Assembly (NCBI RefSeq): GCF_900177675.1
Contig: NZ_FXWM01000001.1
Span: forward strand, 3,357,001-3,421,000
Direction: 5' to 3'
Source of the DNA: Bacillus sp. OV166
Lineage (GTDB): Bacteria > Bacillota > Bacilli > Bacillales > Cytobacillaceae
Length of the DNA stretch: 64,000 nucleotides
The notes beneath the pieces were generated by a model. It was given only the letters and a program-made list of their open reading frames with translations, made no database searches and was not told the origin of the DNA. The translations under genes were made by a program, and so were the position numbers. Shown piece by piece: positions 25,467 to 34,800 of this stretch. Each line of letters begins with the position of its first letter. Positions within the stretch are counted from its first letter, which is position 1.

Positions 25467-25891
25467 GATCCTGATTTATTCAAAGTACGTCTTAAGAAGA
25501 GATATCCTACCATTCCTAAAGCACCAATAATCAAAGTTAGGACGTTGTTTGTTGCTGTGCTAGGCATTGGTGCAGGTTGTGGAGTAGGGGTTGGAGTTGG
25601 TGTCGTGGTACCACCACCGTCAGCAGGATGAAGATTGGCCCAGGTTTCTCCGTTATATCCTTGTAGATTCTCACAAACGATTCCATCAGGTTCTCCCTGA
25701 GCTGGGTTTGTTCCATCCAGTCGATCTACATTATTCGTTGGGCTTCCACCCTTTGATTCAAAATAATTTTGTGCTTCTTGCCATGTTGAAAAATCAGAGC
25801 AATCTTTGTCTTGTGCAAATGCAGTATTCGGTAAAATCAATCCAAATACCAATGCAATAATTGGAGCAATAAACTTAAAACTTTTCATCAT
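25463..25891 (-). CDS. Excalibur-domain surface protein, sortase substrate
   Basis: A signal peptide ends at about AFA (residue 26). The Excalibur-like calcium-binding domain DCSDFSTWQEAQNYFESKGG to GEPDGIVCENL follows (about residues 30-78). A Thr/Pro linker TTTPTPTPTPQPAPMPS leads to a sorting signal: MPSTA (variant of LPxTA), a hydrophobic segment LTLIIGALGMVGYLFL and the charged tail RRTLNKSGS. AGGAGG precedes the ATG. It is the first gene of a two-gene operon with its sortase. Excalibur domains are common in secreted nucleases and surface proteins; here the domain is alone. Confidence 0.8.
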   Translation of the reverse strand: MMKSFKFIAPIIALVFGLILPNTAFAQDKDCSDFSTWQEAQNYFESKGGSPTNNVDRLDGTNPAQGEPDGIVCENLQGYNGETWANLHPADGGGTTTPTPTPTPQPAPMPSTATNNVLTLIIGALGMVGYLFLRRTLNKSGS

Positions 25892-26145
25892 TAATAGTTC
25901 CTCCTAAATTTGGATTATGTACTACGAAAGTATTATTTTTCCTAGTAATGATATTTATGTACTGGATGTAAACTTTTTTTGGAATTAAAAAGAGAATCCA
26001 TAAAAGGACTCTTCATCTTTTTTAGAAACTCACTCAATGAGCGCCTATTGGTTTTAAACTATCCAGCTCCAACAAAAAAAGGATCTCAAGTTGTATGAGT
26101 TCCTTTTACTGTGCTTATTATCGGATAAAAGAGATAAAGGTAATC

Positions 26146-26280
26146 ATGCACAAGGCAGAGAGAAAAATTGTATTTGTCAAGAATGATGTAAAGAAGGAAG
26201 TTCCCTTTGAAGATCTAGATAAGAATCCCACGGGGGTTTTTAAAGTGTTGATGGGGATCAAGTCCGATGGCATACCTTAG
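26146..26280 (+). CDS. Very small hypothetical protein
   Basis: 44 residues from ATG 26146, which has AAAGG seven bases upstream. An earlier ATG at 26095 lacks one. Charged and soluble: VKNDVKKEVPFEDLDKNPTG. No family recognised. Confidence 0.35.
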   Translation: MHKAERKIVFVKNDVKKEVPFEDLDKNPTGVFKVLMGIKSDGIP

Positions 26281-26361
26281 GCTCTTTCAAGTGAACTAGG
26301 GATAACCTTTTACATTATTGGAACTGTGATATTAGACCACTTTTTATGAAAGGTGAATTCT

Positions 26362-26783
26362 ATGTCTAAATATGCCTTAATTAGCTGTACAAAATTAAAA
26401 AGAGATTATCCTTGCTCTGCTCAAGAAATGTACATAGAATCTCAATTATTCAAAAAAGCAATCGCATTTATCAGCAAACAAAATTACGATAATTGGTTTA
26501 TTTTATCCTCTAAATATGGATTGCTTAATAAAGAAACAGTAATTGAACCGTATGATGAAACTTTAAATAAAATGAATTCGTCACAACGCAAAGAATGGTC
26601 AAAAGAAGATTTGATCAACTAATAAAATTGGAGCCACTCCAATTAGACTTTTATGCTGGAAAAAAATATAGAGAATACCTTATTCCGCTTCTAGAAAATA
26701 GTGGGATTCAATATGAGATACCACTTGAAGGAAAAGGGATAGGAGAGCAGTTGAAATTTTATAAAGACCAACTAGATTCATAA
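26362..26783 (+). pseudogene. DUF6884-like protein, frameshifted
   Basis: The first part (MSKYALISCTKLKRDYPCSA, WFILSSKYGLL, then YDETLNKM) and the second part (FYAGKKYREYLIPLLENSG, then GKGIGEQLKFY) are the two halves of one DUF6884-type domain of about 140 residues. They lie in different frames. The switch occurs around 26595-26605 in the A-rich stretch TCAAAAGAAGAT, leaving a stop at 26622 in the first frame. The start is ATG 26362 with AAAGGTG before it. A single-base indel would restore the gene. Confidence 0.7.
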
Positions 26784-26810
26784 AAATAGCTTAAAACAAG
26801 AACTAAATAA

Positions 26811-26847
26811 TCCCGAATACTTTAGTGGATCGGGGAATTTTTCTTTT
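26811..26847 (+). terminator. Terminator after the DUF6884 gene
   Basis: TCCCGA (26811-26816) pairs with TCGGGGA (26830-26836), followed by ATTTTTCTTTT. Confidence 0.55.
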
Positions 26848-26956
26848 GTAATCCATTATGAACTATTAAAGCATATCTATTTTTTCTTCAATACACCCTT
26901 TTTCACAAGATTAATAATGTTAGTTAGTTAAACTAGGCCAAGATTTTCACCACAGC

Positions 26957-27088
26957 ATGAGAAACAAGGACAATCCCAAATATCAAGTGTACGTTATGGT
27001 GGATACGCCTAAATTAAGGAAAGATTTGGTGCAGTTATCAGGTCAAACCTACATTGAAGGGTATGAAGGGTATTATGGGGAAATATAG
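26957..27088 (+). CDS. Possible small protein overlapping the next gene
   Basis: A 43-residue frame from ATG 26957 with natural-looking composition (NPKYQVYVMVDTPKLRKDL, then GYEGYYGEI). It overlaps the start of the DUF6241 gene by 14 bases or more. No strong ribosome binding site. It could be a leader or the remnant of a larger protein. Confidence 0.3.
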   Translation: MRNKDNPKYQVYVMVDTPKLRKDLVQLSGQTYIEGYEGYYGEI

Positions 27089-27617
27089 AAGTGCCATCGT
27101 TATCGTTATTGCCACTCTAGTCTTGGGCATTGGTTACTATGTATCTACTAGTTTGCTAGGATCAAAGGAAGAGGTTAAACACGTTGAAAAAAACGAAAAA
27201 AAGGACGTCATTGAAACATGGACCCCTACTGATGTAGCTTCAGAAGATGATGAAGTAATTGAAACGCAAGTGGAAACAGAATTTCCAGAAGGTATGACTG
27301 ATGATGAAGTTCAAGACGCGATCCATTTCATGAGTCATTCTAAGGTATATGCTTCGGAGAAATGGAGTGATTTAGAGCCAACTCAAGAAAGAATTGATCA
27401 ATTACTTGATGCAGTTATACGAGATAAGAACGGTTTAGATCACAGTGATCTATACATAGGCATCTTAGAGAAATGGCAAGTGGGTGATTTTAGTAAAGCT
27501 GTTTCAGACCATAATAAAATTTGGGAACTTCAAGGAGGTTCAGTAGGAGAAGCAACCAGATTGCTTACTGAAGAAGAGGAGGCTGAGTATCGAAAAGAGC
27601 GCTTTAACGAGTTTTAA
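27075..27617 (+). CDS. Membrane-anchored DUF6241-like protein
   Basis: Start is uncertain among TTG 27054, ATG 27063 and ATG 27075; the last has GAAGGG just upstream. One N-terminal membrane segment (IVIVIATLVLGIGYYVSTSL) precedes an acidic linker. A conserved-looking helical domain follows (DDEVQDAIHFMSHSKVYA, then PTQERIDQLLDAV, then ILEKWQVGDFSKAVSDHNKI), typical of the DUF6241 lipoprotein/membrane family of Bacillus. It ends with the charged tail TEEEEAEYRKER. Function unknown; the domain faces outside. Confidence 0.65.
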   Translation: MGKYRSAIVIVIATLVLGIGYYVSTSLLGSKEEVKHVEKNEKKDVIETWTPTDVASEDDEVIETQVETEFPEGMTDDEVQDAIHFMSHSKVYASEKWSDLEPTQERIDQLLDAVIRDKNGLDHSDLYIGILEKWQVGDFSKAVSDHNKIWELQGGSVGEATRLLTEEEEAEYRKERFNEF

Positions 27618-27758
27618 GATGTCGATTTAGACTTGGATATCCCTTTGTTGTACCAATCTTTTCACATTCAATTGAAAAAAGACATTCACCTGTCAAATAA
27701 AAATGCTTTTAGAAAAAGGCCAAATGGACAGATTCTACAAGCTTTTAATAATAAAATA

Positions 27759-27787
27759 ATCCCCGGAATACATTAATGTCCGGGGAT
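27759..27787. terminator. Hairpin downstream of the DUF6241 gene
   Basis: ATCCCCGGA (27759-27767) pairs perfectly with TCCGGGGAT (27779-27787). No T-run follows, so termination strength is uncertain. Confidence 0.5.
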
Positions 27788-28749
27788 CAATGCTATAAAC
27801 TTTCATTTAATAAGATGCATACTTCCTTCTCCATTCAGTCCTCCCATTAGCCGCATTGTATATTATCCCTTATGAAGGTTACAGAGCTCCCAAGAAGGCG
27901 ATTTTATTTGGTTCTTAACTGTGAACATGATCGACGTACCAATATTTTCTTAAATCTATTGCCTGGCATGAACTTTTTCTACTTAGCGAGTCTAACTGAA
28001 GCAAAAACGATTCTAACATTCTTCGGAAGTGGGATTATGTATTAGACACAAGTTCACGCAGTTCTTATTGGCTTAAGTCCGGAACATAACTTTCTATCAA
28101 GGCGGGAAAGAAATAGATTTTTATTATCTCCATTTAAAAAAAAAAGAAAAAATGGCAATTTTCATAATATTTCTAAGTATTTTAATATTATTTTCAAATA
28201 CTAATTTTATATTTAAATAACAGAAATTTGGTATATATTCGTTTATTGCAGTAAATTCTATTATTCGGTACAAACTCTACATTGAGTTTACAGGAAACTC
28301 CGCATGCCTTTTCTTTTAAGAACGATAGTTATAACCCGATGAGAATGCCCTAACTAAAATGATGATCCTAATTGAGTGGAGTGTTTTAAATCTACGTAAG
28401 TTTTTTAACAACACATTATATTAGAAATGAATCGTTAGTTAGATGTGTTCAGGAAACAGTCCCGCCTTTCAATATAGAACGCTATATTTATATTTATTGT
28501 TCAAGCTTCCATTTCCCCCTTTGACCAAAAGGAAATAATTCCCTAGCAATCTCCTGCAGTTTTCAGAAGAAGAAATTGTTATCAGAATCCGAATGTTACA
28601 GGAGGTGGAACAAATTATTACATTAAATAAAAGGTAAATTTATTTGGCAGCCAGGAAATTGATTCAGTTGAGAATAGTCCGGAATCATGCGCCGAGGTAA
28701 TAATAAGTAGATATTCTGATACAATTTCAAATCTTAAAGGTGAAGAAAA

Positions 28750-28775
28750 ACTGTTCCATTTTCATACATAGTCTA
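28750..28775 (+). promoter_or_regulatory. Sigma-K-like promoter upstream of the Tc operon
   Basis: AC at 28750-28751, a 15-base spacer, then CATAGTCTA (28767-28775), which matches the CATAnnnTA -10 of the late mother-cell sigma factor. The start codon of the Tc gene is 47 bases downstream. CATA motifs are common in AT-rich DNA, so this is suggestive only. Confidence 0.35.
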
Positions 28776-28821
28776 ATTGTAGCTAAAAAAATTTTACTAT
28801 ATTTGAAACGAGGGGTTATCA

Positions 28822-31800
28822 TTGATTCCGGATAAAGAAAGACAAACGATGGACAAAAGATCAATGGCTAATGAAGAGCAATCGAACTTCAAACTTGATA
28901 TCCCAACGATTGATTTACCTAAAGGTGGGGGGGCCATTCGTAACATTGGCGAGAAGTTCGCAGCAAACCCAGTAACCGGTACAGGTTCAATGACCGTACC
29001 GATAGCTACCAGCCCTGGTCGCTCTGGATTTGGTCCACAATTGTCCCTAACATATGATTCCGGTGCAGGGAATGGACCGTTTGGGATGGGATGGAATCTC
29101 TCCCTGCCTTCCATCAAGCGCAAAACAGATAAAGGGCTGCCACGCTACCAGGATACGCTAGACTCTGATGTGTTCATTTTGTCGGGTACCGAAGATTTAG
29201 TACCCATACTAAAAAAGAATGATCAAGATATACGAATCGTTAATGGCACAACCTATAGCATTCGCCGCTTTTGCTCTCGTATAGAGGGCTTGTTCACCCG
29301 AATTGAGCGATGGACAAACACGGAAATACCAGGTGATACTTTTTGGCGGTCAATCTCGAAAGATAACAGCACAACTTGGTACGGCAGATCTGAAAATTCA
29401 CGAATCTCAGATCCTGAGAATCCTGAACGTATATACAGTTGGCTTATCTGCCAAAGCCATGATGATAAAGGCAATGTCATTTCATATCATTACAAATCAG
29501 AGAATGCCGTTAATATTGAGCTTTCGCATGCTCACGAGCAAAATCGAGGCGACAACTTGGATCCTCGACGCTCTGTCAATAGGTATCTCAAGTACATCCG
29601 TTACGGTAATGACACACCTTTTCTTCCTAGGCTTGAAGCAGATCATACGTGGCCCGAGCCCACAAGGGACGATAACTGGTACTTCGAAGTAGTGTTCGAC
29701 TATGGTGAGCATAGCAAGGACAATCCCTCACCCAAGGAAACAGGCGAATGGTCGGTTCGCAAAGACCCGTTCTCGTCTTATCGCTCAACGTTTGAAGTGC
29801 GTACTTATCGATTGTGCCAACGCGTGTTAATGTTTCATCACATACCTGATGATCCAGAAGGCCAAAAAGGATACGACGGCCTTGTTCGTTCGACCGACTT
29901 TACCTATCAGTACGATGAGGAATCTGCAAATTCTGGAATGCCTGTTTACTCCAAACTTACAGGGGTAACGCAACGGAGCTATCAACGTACGGTACGCGGA
30001 GACTATCTTTCCAAGCCTCACCCCCCTCTGGAATTCACCTACAGCGATGCAATCATTCAGACTGAATTACACGAGTTACGTGACGGGGACAGCTTAGAAA
30101 ATCTTCCAATCGGAATTGACGGTGCACAATATCAGTGGGTAGACCTCGACGGAGAAGGGCTTTCGGGTGTACTGTCCAAACAGGATGGTGCATGGTTTTA
30201 CAAACGCAATCTTAGCCCGACTAACTTCGTTGTTAGTGATAATCGTTCACACATTCAGGCGAAATTCGCACCGATGGAATGTGTATCACCAAAGCCGATG
30301 TTTGAGGCTTCTAACCATGTGCAGTTTCTCGATTTGTCAGGTAACGGCCGTCCGGACGTTGTAGAATATGCAGGCCCGATACCGGGATTTTATGAAAGGA
30401 CCATGGACGAGCTTTGGGACCCATTCGTGCCGTTTGCTTCTCTGCCCAATGTAAACTGGGGTGACCCCAATCTGAAATTCATCGACCTTGACGGTGATGG
30501 TCGCTCCGATATTCTAATCAGCGAGCACGATGTGTTTGTGTGGCATCGCTCACTGGGCGAAATTGGCTTTGACGAAGCGCAGCGCACAAGCAAGACCTGG
30601 GACGAAGAAAAGGGGCCAAACATTGTTTTTGCTGATGCAGGCCAGTCCATCTTTCTATCAGATATGTCGGGAGATGGAATGAATGATATCGTGCGAATAC
30701 GCAATAATGAGGTATGCTATTGGCCGAACCTTGGATATGGTTGCTTCGGCGTGAAAATTACAATGGATAACGCACCGCTATTTGACCATTGTGATCAATT
30801 TGAACCCAACCGTATCCGGCTAGCTGATATCGACGGTACGGGCACGACCGACATTTTATATCTCCATCGTGATGGCGTGCGTGTATATTTTAACCGTTCC
30901 GGCAATTGTTGGAGTACAGAAACGACGATCAAACAATTTCCTCCAATTGACAGCATAGTTAATGTACAGGCATTGGATCTCCTCGGAAATGGCACAGCCT
31001 GTTTAATCTGGTCATCACCGTTGTCTGGTGATGCGGGTCTTCCACTTCGATACCTTGATTTGATGGGCGGACAAAAGCCGCACCTGCTGGTCAGAACGGT
31101 TAACAATTTGGGCCTGGAGACTAGAATCGACTATACGCCGTCAACCAAGTTCTATTTATTTGATAAAAAGCAGGGTAAGCCATGGATTACAAAGTTGCCA
31201 TTTCCCGTACACTGTGTGGAGAAAGTCACGGTGAAGGACAAGTGGCGGAACACCACTTTTACAACCACATATAGTTATCACCATGGCTACTTTGATGGGG
31301 AGGAGCGGGAATTTCGCGGTTTTGGCCGCGTCGAACAGACCGATATCGAAGAATATGGCAAGTTTACGCAGGGAAACAAAAACAGTCCCTACATTACTGA
31401 CGACCAAACCCTGTATCAACCGCCTGTAAAAACCGTAAGCTGGTATCACACTGGTGCGTGTTTGTACCACAAAAGCACCCTTAGCCACTTCAAGGACGAG
31501 TACTTCCCAAATTGGCTAAAGAGAGAGGAACCGGTTAAGCAGTTACTTGGCTCATTTCAAGAGAATGAATTGTCAGAACCTGATTTTGAAACGCTGGGAC
31601 TTAACCCAGAGGAGTGGCGGGAAGCACTGCGCGCGTGCAAAGGCATCATGCTGCGACAAGAGGTATATGAACTTGATGTGGATGAACTGGCACGTGGTAT
31701 TCACAAGCCGGTAAAACTGTTCTCGGCTGCAAATCACAACTGCCATATTCACCGGGTACAACCGAAAGCAACCAACCAGCATGCGGTCTTTCTCGTTACC

Positions 31801-34800
31801 GAGAGTGAATCGGTTACCTACCACTATGAGTTAGACATTCGTCCTAATCAGCTGACGCCCGATCCACGCATCGTGCATACGCTCAATCTGAGCACCGACG
31901 AATATGGCAATATCCAGCAGTCAGTTACTGTGGTTTATCCACGACTGGAAAAGTATGTGGACAACACATTAAGGGACGATGCAGAGGATCTGATTCAGAA
32001 GGTACAGTCAGAGCTACATATATCCTATACGGAAACGCGCTACACCAACGACGTGCCCAGTCCAGGAAACTCTGATCAGGACAACTATCGCCTGCGTCTA
32101 CCATGTGAGGTGATGACCTATGAATTGACTGGCTTAGATATTGCACAAACTGACGGCGGCCTTACGATTCGCTACTTTACGTTGGAACAGTTGTGCAAGT
32201 ATAAACTGAGTGATAAATACCCGAATATCGGATTGCAAGTGTTCCCCGTTGAGGAGATCGACTACCACCTGCTGCCCAACCGCACCTTGCCGCAAAAACG
32301 AGTCGTGGAACATACACGTGTGCTATTCTTCGATTCACATTTGGACAAGCCGTTGCCATTTGGAACATTGAATGCACTGGGTTTGCCTTATCAAAACTAC
32401 AAGCTCGCACTTACTGATGAAATTCTTGGAACTGTCTTCAAGGACAAATTGAACACGGATGTGCAGGATGCACTCACGAACAAGAAAATAAGCGGCTACT
32501 TGACTGGTGCTGACTTGGATTTGTACTTTGGCACAAACACAGGAGGGGGATACTGGATGTGCTCAAGTTTAGCGGGCTATAACACGGATGCTCCTCAGCA
32601 CTTCTACTTGCCCGAGCGCTATACCGACCCTTTTGATAACCAGACGGTACTAACCTACGATTCACGTGATCTTTACGTACATTCGAGTATGGATGCACTG
32701 CTCAGCCGAACGGAAGTCACTAAGTTTGACTTTCGCGTTCTGGCCCCAGCTCAAATGAAAGATGCAAACGATAATCTTACAGAGGTGCGCTTCGATATTT
32801 TAGGCATGCCCACTGCTATGGCTCTAATGGGTAAAGGTAGTGAAGCCGACAACCTAAATGCTTTTGATGACGTATTATTGAACCCGAATCTAGAAAGTCT
32901 ACAGGAATTCTTCATAAATAGTGACTATGATGTTGAAGAAGCCAAGCGTCTGTTGTCCGATGCCAGCGCACGGTATGTGTATTATTTTGGCGAAATGATT
33001 AAAGACGGCATTACAATCTGGGAACAGCATCCAGCCTGTGCCTGTGGCATCATAAGGGAGCGCCACGTGACTGATGAACCAGACAGCCCGTTACAAAGTG
33101 CGTTTGAGTATTCGGATGGCACAGGAAACGTGGTGGTCAAGAAAGTTCAGGCAGAGCCGGAACTTTCCGGCGGTCCTTTACGGTGGATCGGAAGCGCCAA
33201 AACTATTTTGAACAACAAGGGAAAAACGGTCAAACAGTATGAGCCGTATTTCAGCTTGCCGACAGTGGGGCATCGTTTCGAGGATCCTCCTGAAACGGGC
33301 GTGGCGACCATAATGTATTATGATGCCGTCGGGCGAAACATACGCACAGAATCACCAGATGGTTCCTACACCCGAATAGAGTCCTCTCCTTGGCATGTGA
33401 CTCGCTACGATCCGAACGATACGGTAAAGGAAGCGGGTAACGCATGGTATGTTCAAAAGAGTTCACTGACTGCAACGGCGGAAGAGCAAAGGGCTGCCCT
33501 TCTTGCTGCTGAACATGCGGATACACCATCGGTAAGTGTGTTCGATTGTCTCGGGCGTGAAGTCGTCGCCATTGCTCACAACCGGGTAGGACCGGTTAAT
33601 GGATTGACTGATGAGAAATACGTCACCTTTACCAAGCTTGATAATGAGGGCAAACCACTTTGGGTGCAAGACTCGCGCGGAAACAGAGTGATGCAATATA
33701 TCAATCCGCCTTTGCCTGAAGGGGTATCCCCGTTTAACGATCCAAACAATATTAATCCGAAAGGCTTTGTGCCGTGTTACGACATTGCAGGGAACCTGCT
33801 TTTTCAGCACAGCATGGACGCTGGAGACCGCTGGATGTTGAACGACGCAGCGGGGAAACCGATGTTCGTCTGGAACAGCCGTTCATTCATTACAAGGATG
33901 TCCTACGATGGATTACATCGGTTGACCGGATCATTTGTCACCGGTGCTGATCCAGTTCATTCTAAGCGTGAGATGCAATTCGAGAAGTTGGTTTACGGAG
34001 AAGGGCAGGCCGATGATAAGCAAAAGAACTTGCGCGGTAAGCTTTACATACATTTTGACACAGCAGGGAACTTGACCTTTGATGGATTCGATTTCAAAGG
34101 AAATCCGTTGCGTACCTTACGCCGCCTGACCGTCGATTACAAGGCAACCCCTGATTGGTTGCTGCTGAATCAGCCTGTGTTGGAAACAGAGTGGTTCACT
34201 ACAACTACCCGTTATGACGCATTGAACAGGCCCATACAATCTATTTCACCATACAGTACAGAATCCAACCCAAAACGTTTCAATATAACTCAGTATAAGT
34301 ACAATGAAGCTGGGAGGTTGGGGAGTGTGGATTTGTGGCTCGGCCAATCGGGAGAGCCGCAGACGTTACTCGACACAAGTAGTGCAAACGAACATCCGGT
34401 GAAGAACATCAAATACAACGCCAAGGGACAGCGTTTATTGTTGCAATACGGCAATGGTTCAGAAACCACCTACTCTTATGATTCGGACACCTTCCGGCTG
34501 AAGCGATTAAGGACCACGCGAATCAATGATGGTGCCTTGCTGCAAGACTTGGACTACACGTATGATGCGGTAGGTAACATCACCCAGATCCAGGACAATG
34601 CGCAGGATCGAGTATTTCATAGCAACCAGTGCGTACAGCCGGGTGCAGAGTATCGTTATGACGCACTGTACCGGCTAATTGCTGCCAGCGGACGGGAACA
34701 CAAGGGAAATAGACAGCAGTATGATTGGGATGACGTTTCCCGATTTGTAACAACCATTCCCAATGACTGTCAGGCATTGCAGAACTACGTCGAAACGTAT

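Larger units (their letters stand above)
27618..28821. other. 1.2-kb gene-poor region before the Tc locus
   Basis: No complete gene seen. A hairpin ATCCCCGGA/TCCGGGGAT is at 27759-27787. At about 28636-28770 the plus strand has a 45-codon open stretch (SQEIDSVENSPESCAEVIIS, then NLKGEEKLFHFHT) without a start codon, probably a gene remnant. The sigma-K-like promoter of the Tc operon is at its right end. The drop from this AT-rich stretch into the G+C-richer Tc genes is abrupt. Confidence 0.5.

Noticed and set aside
29303..29692. 129-residue plus-strand frame within the TcB-TcC gene
   Set aside because: Out-of-frame overlap with clear SpvB coding sequence.
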